Assembly (NCBI RefSeq): GCF_040703125.1
Contig: NZ_CP160035.1
Location: 186,001-250,000, forward strand
Source of the DNA: Flavobacterium ovatum
GTDB taxonomy: Bacteria; Bacteroidota; Bacteroidia; Flavobacteriales; Flavobacteriaceae
Length of the DNA: 64,000 nucleotides
Reading direction: 5' to 3'
Shown: positions 17,776 through 26,636 of the stretch, one piece after another
Layout of the letters: every line of letters starts with the position of its first letter
Position numbering within the stretch: position 1 is the stretch's first letter
Position numbers and translations under genes: made by a program
The notes under the pieces: model-generated
Told to the model about the DNA's origin: nothing
Databases searched by the model: none
What the model saw: only the letters and a program-made list of their open reading frames with translations

Positions 17776-19018
17776 CGTGCTGTTTTTCTAATCTAACTAT
17801 TTTATTAAAATGATAAAAAGATAATAATGCATAAAGCGCTCTTCCTATTACAAACGTAATAGCGCCTCCCAACACAGGAAATTTTGGAATTAAAAAAAAA
17901 CTACTTAAAACAATAAAAAATGTTGTTGAGACCGTAATTCTTCGATACAATTTATCTTTCAAATAGACTAACAATCCATTAATTCCATAACTAGAGATTA
18001 CCCCCATTAAAAAAGGAATAGGACTTAAAATCTGAACAATTTGGACGGTATATTCAACATCGATTTCTTGTTCTAGATGCAACCAATTAGAAATTAAAAA
18101 AGGACTTCCCAAGTACATTAATATACTTAAGCAAAATCCAATTCCTAATAAGACATATCGAGTAGGTGGCATGTTTTTTTTCTCTCTGTTCACCATTGGA
18201 TAGAAAACCGTGGTCAAAACTGTATTTACCGTAGCAAATGCGCTAGTGACTTTCACCCCTACTTGCGTTAAAGCAACAGCGTAAGGCATTCCGAACACAC
18301 CAACCAAAAAAACGATCAATACACCCGTAGTTGAAGGCAGTAACAAATTGACATAAGCATTAAAATGGAGTCGTAAATAGTCTGTTATTTTCTTTATGGA
18401 AAGTAATTGTATCGTTATTTTAAATTCCTTTACTACCCATACAAAAGCAATTCCTGAAATCACAAACAACCCTATAGCTTCTGAAAATGGTATCCAAATA
18501 AAGTCATTCTTTTCATTGACTAACAACAAAACCAGACTTACATAAATAATAGTCGAAAAAAAGGAAATTAGCGTAATGAATTTCATTTTCTCCAAACCTA
18601 AAAAAAACCATCGCAACGAAAACAAATCACCCAGCAACAGCAAGGAAGCTGAAAAATATAAAACATTCCCATCCTTAAATTTAGGCACAAAAAAAACCAA
18701 TATAAAAAGGACTAGGTAAACCAACAACAATAAAAAAAGTTTCACCGAAAAAACCTCATTAAACAATTGATTTATTTTAGCTGTATTGTCTTTATTCTTT
18801 GCTAATTCGCGCACAACAGCTAAATCAAAACCATAATTCAAAACATTTACAAAAAACAACATCAATGCCATGGCAAAAGCATAAGTCCCGTAATTAGCAA
18901 TTCCTACTTTCAAAATCAAGTAAGGAATTAGGCCTAAAGTTAAAGCTAAATCCAGTCCTTTTACCGTAAATAAAGAGACTAAGTTTTGCGAGAAATGATA
19001 TAGCTTGTTTTTATTCAA
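17759..19018 (-). CDS. wzx: Lipid-linked oligosaccharide flippase (Wzx-like), copy 1
   Basis: This 419-residue multi-pass membrane protein has about twelve helices and the N-terminal pattern of the polysaccharide biosynthesis (MOP/MATE-like) family, including an LILKVGIANYGTYAFA segment. It would flip the undecaprenyl-linked repeat unit across the inner membrane. It overlaps the polymerase-like gene by 17 bp. The GIY-YIG gene lies 41 bp upstream. Confidence 0.88.
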   Translation of the reverse strand: MNKNKLYHFSQNLVSLFTVKGLDLALTLGLIPYLILKVGIANYGTYAFAMALMLFFVNVLNYGFDLAVVRELAKNKDNTAKINQLFNEVFSVKLFLLLLVYLVLFILVFFVPKFKDGNVLYFSASLLLLGDLFSLRWFFLGLEKMKFITLISFFSTIIYVSLVLLLVNEKNDFIWIPFSEAIGLFVISGIAFVWVVKEFKITIQLLSIKKITDYLRLHFNAYVNLLLPSTTGVLIVFLVGVFGMPYAVALTQVGVKVTSAFATVNTVLTTVFYPMVNREKKNMPPTRYVLLGIGFCLSILMYLGSPFLISNWLHLEQEIDVEYTVQIVQILSPIPFLMGVISSYGINGLLVYLKDKLYRRITVSTTFFIVLSSFFLIPKFPVLGGAITFVIGRALYALLSFYHFNKIVRLEKQHDGNSK

Positions 19019-19059
19019 TGGTAATTTTATTATTATACGCTTAATGATTGATAATCATT

Positions 19060-19353
19060 TTATTTGTCAAAATTCTTCTTTGCTAAATTTATTAAGGAAT
19101 CATAATCCCCTTTTATCAATGCTTCTTTCTTTAATCTCGACCATTTTTTAATTTGTTTTTCTTTTTCAATTGCTAAATTGATATCCGTAAATTCACAATA
19201 AAAAACCAAATCTAAAGGTCTTTTATCAAATGTATAACAAGTTGGATAAAAGCCTATGTTATGTTTAAACAATCGATCTGTTAAATTACTAGTTACTCCA
19301 GTATAATAACTTCCGTCTGAACATTTTAAAATATAAACATAGGAAAGTTTCAT
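19060..19353 (-). CDS. GIY-YIG nuclease family protein
   Basis: This 97-residue protein is essentially one GIY-YIG domain. YVYILKCSDGSYYTG at about residues 5-19 carries the GIY and YIG positions (as VYI and YTG). The Arg of DRLFKHN at about 27 and the Glu of AIEKEKQIKKW at about 63-65 are the expected catalytic residues. It has no tie to glycan synthesis, yet sits inside the cluster between wzx and the tandem repeat array. The array begins only about 15 bp before its ATG, so the repeat provides its whole upstream region. Small stand-alone GIY-YIG proteins are often of unknown role; a link to the repeats is my inference. Confidence 0.88.
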   Translation of the reverse strand: MKLSYVYILKCSDGSYYTGVTSNLTDRLFKHNIGFYPTCYTFDKRPLDLVFYCEFTDINLAIEKEKQIKKWSRLKKEALIKGDYDSLINLAKKNFDK

Positions 19354-19368
19354 TGAATTTTATTTTTC

Positions 19369-20522
19369 ACCAAAACTTCTCGATACGTTTTAGGTCCATG
19401 TCAGTTCGAGTGATGGTTTGCTATAGCGAAAGTAAACCATCGTATCGAGAACCAGGTGAATGAATCCCTACTATTATTCGAACTCATCCAAATCAAAACA
19501 CTCGAAGAGACGATTCTTGTCGAAGTGACGATTGTCTTAGAATTGACGCACCAAACGTAAATACTACCACCGTCAGTTCGAGTGAGGATTTACTGCAGCG
19601 ATAGCGGAAGTAAAACCTCGTATCGAGAACCGAGAACCTCGTTAAGTGTAACCAAAACTTCTCGATACATTTTGATTTATCGAATCCCTACTATTATTCG
19701 AACTCATCCAAATCAAAACACTCGAAGAGACGATTCTTGTCGAAGTGACGATTGTCTTAGAATTGACGCACCAAACGTAAATCCTACCACCGTCAGTTCG
19801 AGTGAGGATTTACTGTAGCGATAGCGGAGGTAAACCCTCGTATCGAGAACCGAGAACCTCGTTAAGTGTAACCAAAACTTCTCGATACATTTTGATTTAT
19901 CGAATCCCTACTATTATTCGAACTCATCCAAATCAAAACACTCGAAGTGACGATTCTTGTCGAAGTGACGATTGTCTTAGAATTGACGCACCAAACGTAA
20001 ATCACACCACCGTCAGTTCGAGTGAGGATTTACTGCAGCGATAGCGGAAGTAAAACCTCGTATCGAGAACCGAGAACCTCGTTAAGTGTAACCAAAACTT
20101 CTCGATACATTTTGATTTATCGAATCCCTACTATTATTCGAACTCATCCAAATCAAAACACTCGAAGAGACGATTCTTGTCGAAGTGACGATTGTCTTAG
20201 AATTGACGCACCAAACGTAAATCCTACCACCGTCAGTTCGAGTGAGGATTTACTGTAGCGATAGCGGAAGTAAACCCTCGTATCGAGAACCGAGAACCTC
20301 GTTAAGTGTAACCAAAACTTCTCGATACATTTTGATTTATCGAATCCCTACTATTATTCGAACTCATCCAAATCAAAACACTCGAAGAGACGATTCTTGT
20401 CGAAGTGACGATTGTCTTAGAATTGACGCACCAAACGTAAATCCTACCACCGTCAGTTCGAGTGAGGATTTACTGTAGCGATAGCGGAGGTAAACCCTCG
20501 TATCGAGAACCGAGAACCTCGT
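19369..20522. repeat. Tandem array of 220-bp palindrome-rich units
   Basis: Four full units begin with the string CGTCAGTTCG at 19571, 19791, 20011 and 20231, exactly 220 bp apart. A partial fifth starts at 20451 and stops at 20522, three bases before the stop codon of the next gene. A shorter, diverged unit lies at 19369-19570 and lacks about 48 bp. Within each unit there are two imperfect palindromes: one from GTTCGAGTGA to TATCGAGAAC (19576-19630 in the first full unit), and one from CTTCTCGATA to ACTCGAAG (19658-19727). The second has an inner TCGAAT/ATTCGA stem. Units differ by only a few bases, which implies recent amplification or homogenisation. The 78-80 codon frames inside are by-products of the repeat. 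Confidence 0.95.
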
Positions 20523-20525
20523 CCT

Positions 20526-21434
20526 CTACTCTCTAAACGATTTAAATGTTTTCAATAATCCCTCTTTAGACGACAACGGCAACTCAATCCCTAATGCTGT
20601 TTTGATTTTTGCATTGCTCACCACATAATTTTTAGTAAGTTTTTGCAGTCGTTCTGAGTTAATAGGTATGGGTAAAACATCTCCTATTTTGGCGATGGTT
20701 TTAATGATACCTTTGGGAATAGCTAAAATAGATGCTTTACGTGCCAATGAATCTCCTACCAAACTTACAATATCAGTGGTAGATAAAGACAAATCATCGG
20801 CTATATTATAAACTCCTGAGGCAATCTTATTTTGCAATAGTTTTTCAATAACAAAACAAAGATTTTCTACACTCAAAAATGATCTTTTATTATGATACGC
20901 TCCCAACGGATAAGGAATTCCTTTTGAAACAATACTATAAAGTAAATTTAAATTCCCTTTATTTCCGGGTCCGTGAATCATGCACGGACGCAAAATATAA
21001 ACTTCTTTATCCTGTGGGAGATTTTGCAAAATATATTCCTCCGCCATTAACTTAGATTTTCCGTAAACTGTAATAGGATTTGGAATTACTTCTTCATCCA
21101 AAATACCCGCTACCGTATCTGCAGCTGCTTTAACAGAACTGATATAAATAAATTTTTGAGCGGTTGATTGTAAAAACTGATAGTATAATCGTTTCGTTAG
21201 TTCATAGTTGACTTGGTAATATTCCGCATCGTCCGAAGTTTTTTTTAAGTCATGGGCTTTACCTGCTAGATGAACTAAAGTATCATAATCCGTCTCTTGT
21301 TCGAAAAAACGATCATACGTTAAGGCATCAGTCGTCTTTCTAGAAATTCCAGTGACAGTATAATCTGAAAGCAAATAAGAGCATAGGTTTACACCAACAA
21401 ATCCCGATACACCAGTTATGTATATACTTTTCAT
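20526..21434 (-). CDS. NAD-dependent nucleotide-sugar epimerase/reductase (WbpV-like 4-ketoreductase)
   Basis: This 302-residue SDR enzyme has the N-terminal cofactor motif GVSGFVGVN and the catalytic YGKSK, with ISSVKAA supplying the Ser. In size and context it resembles reductases that turn UDP-4-keto-6-deoxy-GlcNAc, made by FlaA1/WbpM-type dehydratases, into UDP-QuiNAc or UDP-FucNAc. The array of 220-bp repeats starts three bases after its stop. It lies 65 bp after a glycosyltransferase gene. An epimerase role cannot be excluded. Confidence 0.82.
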   Translation of the reverse strand: MKSIYITGVSGFVGVNLCSYLLSDYTVTGISRKTTDALTYDRFFEQETDYDTLVHLAGKAHDLKKTSDDAEYYQVNYELTKRLYYQFLQSTAQKFIYISSVKAAADTVAGILDEEVIPNPITVYGKSKLMAEEYILQNLPQDKEVYILRPCMIHGPGNKGNLNLLYSIVSKGIPYPLGAYHNKRSFLSVENLCFVIEKLLQNKIASGVYNIADDLSLSTTDIVSLVGDSLARKASILAIPKGIIKTIAKIGDVLPIPINSERLQKLTKNYVVSNAKIKTALGIELPLSSKEGLLKTFKSFRE

Positions 21435-21499
21435 ACTAACTATGATATTACAATATAAAAGAACAAATTAATTAAAACTAAAAATCAAACATGATCAAC

Positions 21500-22582
21500 T
21501 TATTTAAATATTTTAGCATATTTATTAGTTATAATCTCCCACGTATATCTCCTATCGGCTATTTCCTTCATTTTTAAACCAATATTACCTATGTCAATCA
21601 AACCTTTATTGTGTTTTTTTAAAACTTCAATCAATTCAGAACTGTTATTAAAATATATTGCTGAATTCTCTGTAGTTTCCACATTATAATCAACGTTAAA
21701 GGATACAATACACAATTCTAAATTCATAGCTTCAACTAATGATGGATTAGTGCCTCCAACACTATGACCATGAATATATAATGCACAATTAGACCTTAAT
21801 TCATCAAGTATTTTTTGATCATAAATAGGATCTAATAAAATTATATTTTTGCAATTACTATAATTGATTTTTAAATTCTTACCAAATTCACTATAATTCC
21901 AATTACCAATAATTACAAGTTTTGTTTTCCCTTCAATTTTAAAAGCTTCCAAAATCAAATGAATATTATTTTCTGGTTCTATTCTACATACTTTAAAAGC
22001 ATATTTATTTGCTTCTATTTGATATTTTTGAGCAGTCGCAACACTTAACGGAATTTTAAGTACGTGATCACCACCATATTCTATCAAAACAGATTCTTTT
22101 TTATATTGTTCTAACAAATATTCTTGGATTTTTTTATTATCCGCCACGACTATATCTGCATACTTAACGCCTAATTTTTCAGAAACCTTGAGAAACCATC
22201 TTATAAAACCAGACCACTTTTTCCTTTTCCATTCTTGACCGTCTGGATTTAAAATAATTCTCTTTCCAAACAACCTCATAAATGGTAGTGCAATACATCC
22301 GGAAGTCCCACATATATATAAAATATCGCATTTAAAACAGGCATGCAACATGGAATAAATATCATAGGGAATACTTTGAATACCGTTTGCTTTCAATTTC
22401 ACAATCTTTAATTTTGCTCCATTGTATTCTGTAAGACCAGGTTCTGCATTATGAGAACTAGTATATACCAAAAAAGAAAACTTCTTTTCAAGATTTTTTG
22501 TTAAGTGATTTACTAATTGATCCCAGCCCCCATATTTACCAGGCAATCCATTAGTTCCAATAATAGCAATTTTATTTTTCAT
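21500..22582 (-). CDS. Glycosyltransferase with DUF1972-type N-terminus (GT4-like)
   Basis: This 360-residue protein begins with IAIIGTNGLPGKYGGWDQLV, the hallmark of the DUF1972 group of GT-B enzymes, many of which are rhamnosyltransferases. The C-terminal half has YIHGHSVGGTNPSLVEAMN, the usual acceptor-side segment of that group, and RIEPENNIHLILEAF. With dTDP-rhamnose genes in the same region, a rhamnosyltransferase role is plausible but inferred. It is 75 bp downstream of another glycosyltransferase gene. Confidence 0.88.
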   Translation of the reverse strand: MKNKIAIIGTNGLPGKYGGWDQLVNHLTKNLEKKFSFLVYTSSHNAEPGLTEYNGAKLKIVKLKANGIQSIPYDIYSMLHACFKCDILYICGTSGCIALPFMRLFGKRIILNPDGQEWKRKKWSGFIRWFLKVSEKLGVKYADIVVADNKKIQEYLLEQYKKESVLIEYGGDHVLKIPLSVATAQKYQIEANKYAFKVCRIEPENNIHLILEAFKIEGKTKLVIIGNWNYSEFGKNLKINYSNCKNIILLDPIYDQKILDELRSNCALYIHGHSVGGTNPSLVEAMNLELCIVSFNVDYNVETTENSAIYFNNSSELIEVLKKHNKGLIDIGNIGLKMKEIADRRYTWEIITNKYAKIFK

Positions 22583-22657
22583 TATATTATTTTAAAAATT
22601 TTATTTAAAAACACCAATAACTATTCTTATCTGTCTCGTAAACATCTAACTTACAGC

Positions 22658-23731
22658 CTATTGAATCACGAGCTTTACTTTACTTATAAAAGTATCGTAA
22701 GAGAAGTTTTTAGAAAAGTAGATTGATGCATCTGACATCTTTTTATATTTTAATTCATCATTCAAAATCAACTTTATTTTCCTTATTAATTCTGTTGTTT
22801 CACGAGAATCAACTTTATATCCGTTTGATCCCTCTTGTACAAGTTCAGTTATCCCTCCAACTGGTGGAACAATACAAGGAATTCCATAAGTCATTCCTTC
22901 TAAAATAGTGAGACCAAAAGTCTCTATAAATAAACTTGGAATTGAAAAATTGACTATTAAATCAGTTTTAGAGTAAAATGGATGCAAATTTGTTTGTGTT
23001 TCTACAATTTCAAGATTGCGAATTGTTTTGTAGTCATGAAACAAAAGTAAAATATCTTGTTTTGAAGCATCACAAACTAGTGTAAAATCATATTCATCAA
23101 GTAAAATTGCCAATTTACAGAATTCGAATATTCCTTTGTATTCTCTGGCTGATGAAACCATTAATATCCTTTTTCGACTAGCCACTTTAGGTACCTTAAT
23201 TTGCTTATCAAAATAATCTGAGGAAAGACTATTATGTATTACAATTGCTTTTTTTTGACACTTATCATTTAACTGATTTAAAACATACTCTGAAACACAA
23301 ATAATTTCATTTGCAGTGATTTCCACTACGAAATAAAGGAATTTAGTAAATAATGACATTTTGGGATAAGACTCATGAAAATGATAAATAATTCTATTTC
23401 CCTTTAATTTAGCAATCACTGCTGGAAAAAATGGCTGTATAGTATTTAAATAAATAACGTCTTTTTTGTTAATCCCAAACAAAAAAATACCTGAAAATAA
23501 CTGAAATTTCAAAAATTGAATTAATCTTAAAAATTTATTTTTTTTAAAAATATATGAAATATTCTTTTTGCGCGAACAATTCACATTTGACAAAAAACCA
23601 CTATTATTGAAAGATGTGACTAGTGCTACATCATAATTTTCATTAAACAATCCTTGTACGACAGTCGCCAAAACATTGGGACTTCCAGTAAAACCATTAT
23701 TAACATGAAAACAAACTATTTTATTTTTCAT
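22658..23731 (-). CDS. Glycosyltransferase, GT4-like
   Basis: This 357-residue GT-B enzyme shows a weak N-terminal HVNNGFTGSPNVLA segment and a well-conserved C-terminal donor-binding segment (FIETFGLTILEGMTYGIPCIVPPVGG, with its EGM pair), then the NGYKVDSRE element. The gene abuts the preceding glycosyltransferase with no spacer (23731/23732), so translation is very likely coupled. AT content looks higher than in the ribosomal operon, as is usual for glycosyltransferase genes. Confidence 0.86.
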   Translation of the reverse strand: MKNKIVCFHVNNGFTGSPNVLATVVQGLFNENYDVALVTSFNNSGFLSNVNCSRKKNISYIFKKNKFLRLIQFLKFQLFSGIFLFGINKKDVIYLNTIQPFFPAVIAKLKGNRIIYHFHESYPKMSLFTKFLYFVVEITANEIICVSEYVLNQLNDKCQKKAIVIHNSLSSDYFDKQIKVPKVASRKRILMVSSAREYKGIFEFCKLAILLDEYDFTLVCDASKQDILLLFHDYKTIRNLEIVETQTNLHPFYSKTDLIVNFSIPSLFIETFGLTILEGMTYGIPCIVPPVGGITELVQEGSNGYKVDSRETTELIRKIKLILNDELKYKKMSDASIYFSKNFSYDTFISKVKLVIQ

Positions 23732-25003
23732 TTATACTCTCTTATTTTTCCAATTTTTAATAGCTAAATCATAAATATTATTAAAAAAAACTCCGCGAGT
23801 ATCCCATGTATATAACTTTGCACATTCCACAACCCCAGCATTTAATTTTATAATTGTATCTGGATTATCAATTAAAAAATCAATTTGGTTTGCTAAATCA
23901 TCGACTACTTGTTCATAGTTATCAATCTTGATTTTAATACCACATTTTTCGCAAATTGTATCGTGCATTCCACAATGATCCAACGACATTGTTGGTACTC
24001 CAACACTCATTGCTTCCCAAATTACTGTAGTATTCGCTTCACTTACACTAGTAATAATGTGTAAATCGGATTGCGACAATAACTCCATAACAGCAGTACG
24101 CTTTACTGAACCAACCCAATCTATATATTCATTTATATTATTATTTATTGCAAACAACTGCAATTCTTCCTTTAATGGTCCTTCACCAACGACTTTTAAA
24201 TTTACTTTCTTAATATTCTTAACTCTTAATAATGCTCTTAATAAAGTTATTAATGCTTTCCGTTCATCAATACTACCTATCCAAATAATATTCAAATGAT
24301 TTAAAACGTCATACTTTTTATTAATAGCATCAATATTTCCTACAATTCCATTTTCAGGTAGATATATAGAATCCACACCAAAATATTTTTTAATATTTAT
24401 TTGATTCTCAGTTGTAGCTGTCATTAATACATCTGCACTTTGGATTGCTTTTTTAATTCGATTATTACACTTAAGTTGTATATTATTTGCTAGAGCTCTA
24501 AATCCTAATTTTAATTTCCCTGCAAAAGGTAATGACTTAATTAATTTATTAGAAACATTTGATGTTCCACCAATTGGCCCCCAAATATAAGGGAGCTTTA
24601 GTTTCCAAAGATAACCTGGTTCACGATAACCAATTGGTCCTAAAAAGTGAATTAAATCAAAATTCTCTTCTTTTAATAATTCTTTTGCTTTATTATAAAC
24701 TTGCTTATGCCAATATTTGTAAGCAATATAAAAAGTATAAACTAGGATATTATTTCTATTAAGTGTATTTATTAAACGTGCTATTCGATTTGGTTTAATT
24801 GCCACAAATCTCACGTTAGGCAGTGGATTTATTCTAATAAAATCTTCTATCTCGGCAATTTCTCCCATGTGGTTACCAGACATACCATATAAAACAACAA
24901 GCATGTTGTCTTTTGACATATTTATTACATAATTCCAGGCTACTGAATATTCAGATCCACGAGTTGGAGAAATAGCATAAGCCAATACTAGAATTTTTTT
25001 CAT
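23732..25003 (-). CDS. Glycosyltransferase, GT4-like
   Basis: This 423-residue enzyme starts with ILVLAYAISPTRGSEYSVAWN, a segment typical of a GT-B subgroup in surface glycan clusters. IWIGSIDERKAL and EANTTVIWEAMSVGVPTMSLD in the C-terminal half form the donor site. It is the first gene of the left glycosyltransferase run, after a 333-bp spacer with no visible gene. Donor and acceptor are unknown. Confidence 0.87.
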   Translation of the reverse strand: MKKILVLAYAISPTRGSEYSVAWNYVINMSKDNMLVVLYGMSGNHMGEIAEIEDFIRINPLPNVRFVAIKPNRIARLINTLNRNNILVYTFYIAYKYWHKQVYNKAKELLKEENFDLIHFLGPIGYREPGYLWKLKLPYIWGPIGGTSNVSNKLIKSLPFAGKLKLGFRALANNIQLKCNNRIKKAIQSADVLMTATTENQINIKKYFGVDSIYLPENGIVGNIDAINKKYDVLNHLNIIWIGSIDERKALITLLRALLRVKNIKKVNLKVVGEGPLKEELQLFAINNNINEYIDWVGSVKRTAVMELLSQSDLHIITSVSEANTTVIWEAMSVGVPTMSLDHCGMHDTICEKCGIKIKIDNYEQVVDDLANQIDFLIDNPDTIIKLNAGVVECAKLYTWDTRGVFFNNIYDLAIKNWKNKRV

Positions 25004-25336
25004 AAATTAATAAGCTTTTATATTTTATTTTAAAAAATTATATTCATAATAAATTTTAACTTAAAGAATCTATAACATAGTTGTGTATTATATAGAATAC
25101 TTTATCTATTGGCATCACTAGTAAGGAAAAATTAGTTACTTCAGTCTTTTTGATTAAATCCAATCTGAAAACTAATTAAAAAAACGTGTTATGATTAATA
25201 AGTCATCTACGTTTCATAACCTCTAAATAATGTATATTTTATTTTAAGGTAAATGAAATTGAAATTTGTCGATAAATTATAGCTACGCAGACTTAAATTA
25301 AATCGCATCTAAACTAAATTTTATAAACTGAAATAA
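25004..25336. other. AT-rich spacer without a visible gene
   Basis: I see no supported reading frame, no repeat of the array type and no clear hairpin. The stretch is very AT-rich and separates two glycosyltransferase genes on the same strand. It may contain the promoter for the gene ending at 23732, but no TAnnTTTG box stands out. Confidence 0.5.
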
Positions 25337-26233
25337 TTAATTTGTAAAAAAAATTAATTTTAATGATTTCAATTTTTCTTTCGTTGTAAATCGACTCTCG
25401 AAAAGAATTGTTAATCTAATAAACATCATAAATACTCTAAAACTAAGATAATTAATGCCCTTGAAATGTTTTTTTATATAAATATGTAAACTTGTTTGAC
25501 TAAGAGCAAATCTTTTGTATGAAAATTTAAACGACGATGTAATACTTCCGCCTTCTAAATGAATTATTTTTGTGTGTGGGATTATCATTCTTTTATAACC
25601 ATTCAGATCCATCCTCTTTTGCAAATCAGTCTCTTCATAATACATAAAAAAATCAGCATCAAACAAACCAATTTTTTCGATTACAAATTTTGGAATAAAA
25701 AGATCAGCACCAATAATATAATCAACATCAAATACCGATTCATTTAAAAGTTGCGATGAACTTGTATTCTTGTTTAATAACTTATCTTTTATTTTATTTT
25801 TAATATAATTCCATTCACTATTAATGCTAGGAAAATCGCCAAAAGACATTGTGGGCTTATTATCGACATCAAGCAATACCCCTCCTATTGCTCCTATTGA
25901 ATTGTCGGAATTATGTAATTCCATAAATTCAAAAAACATTAAAACGGCATTATTTAAAAGTATTGTATCAGAATTAAGAAGAAAGATATACTTTCCACAG
26001 GCAGCATTAAATCCTAAATTATTAGCTCGACCAAACCCTAAATTACCCCCGGCCTCAATTAGCTTTACCCAAGGGTAATTATCTTTAATCAACGAAACAG
26101 AATCATCTTGTGAATCATTATCCACGACGATTACTTCATACTCAACACCTATCGTTTTTTCCTTAATCGAATCCAGACAATTAGCAAGCAGTTGTCTTGT
26201 ATTATAGTTTACTATTATTATAGAAACGTTCAT
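25337..26233 (-). CDS. Glycosyltransferase, GT2 family (rhamnosyltransferase-like)
   Basis: This 298-residue GT-A enzyme begins with SIIIVNYNTRQLLANCLDSI and contains VIVVDNDSQDDS, GGNLGFGRANN and LLNSDT (the DxD-like site). DFFMYYEETDLQKRM provides the ED-type catalytic region. This order is characteristic of the RfbN/WbbL-like GT2 branch, which often moves rhamnose from dTDP-rhamnose. The gene is isolated by AT-rich spacers of about 333 bp downstream and 403 bp upstream, unlike the tight packing elsewhere. Donor is inferred from family only. Confidence 0.9.
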   Translation of the reverse strand: MNVSIIIVNYNTRQLLANCLDSIKEKTIGVEYEVIVVDNDSQDDSVSLIKDNYPWVKLIEAGGNLGFGRANNLGFNAACGKYIFLLNSDTILLNNAVLMFFEFMELHNSDNSIGAIGGVLLDVDNKPTMSFGDFPSINSEWNYIKNKIKDKLLNKNTSSSQLLNESVFDVDYIIGADLFIPKFVIEKIGLFDADFFMYYEETDLQKRMDLNGYKRMIIPHTKIIHLEGGSITSSFKFSYKRFALSQTSLHIYIKKHFKGINYLSFRVFMMFIRLTILFESRFTTKEKLKSLKLIFFTN

Positions 26234-26636
26234 TTTCCTTTATTAAAATTTAAATTCCACAAATTGATTAGTGCACTACTATCCGTTTTAGCTCACTTAT
26301 TTTGAACAAATTAAAGAGGATCAAATGTAATTATATATCCCATTGCATCGATTTTTCTTTAATTTCACCTGCAATACCAATGAATAATGATTAGTACAAT
26401 GCAATACTATATGTTAGGACCAAACCACAATTATTATTTTAATAGACTGATCAGTATTCCAAATAAAAGCCACTTCTTCTATTGCTATGTACAAGTTTGA
26501 CAGTAGTACTATATTCTAAACCCAGAAAGAACTATCTTTTTAGATCTAAATTATCTTAATATCTTAATAGACAAAAAGTGTTTTTATTACAAGATCAACA
26601 TTTCAAATCTAATCCTACTTACTAATGCAGTCGTAA
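26234..26636. other. AT-rich spacer without a visible gene
   Basis: No convincing coding frame or transposase remnant is seen. A TACATTTG box on the minus strand at 26322-26329 could serve the downstream glycosyltransferase, and another consensus-like octamer (TAGATTTG) lies at 26604-26611. The length is unusual for this compact cluster and may mark an old insertion or deletion junction. Confidence 0.5.
26322..26329 (-). promoter_or_regulatory. Candidate -7 box upstream of the GT2 gene
   Basis: The minus-strand octamer TACATTTG fits TAnnTTTG and lies 88 bp before the ATG at 26233. No TTG is seen at the usual distance. Confidence 0.35.

Noticed and set aside
19582..20478. Four similar frames of 78-80 codons on the plus strand, spaced 220 bp apart
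   Set aside because: They are the same frame repeated within the tandem DNA units. There is no protein-like composition, and the palindromic DNA explains the openness.
19369..20522. CRISPR array
   Set aside because: The units are 220 bp and nearly identical throughout; there are no short repeats separated by unique spacers and no cas genes.
26234..26636. Possible transposase remnant in the spacer
   Set aside because: No frame with recognisable transposase motifs and no terminal inverted repeats could be seen.
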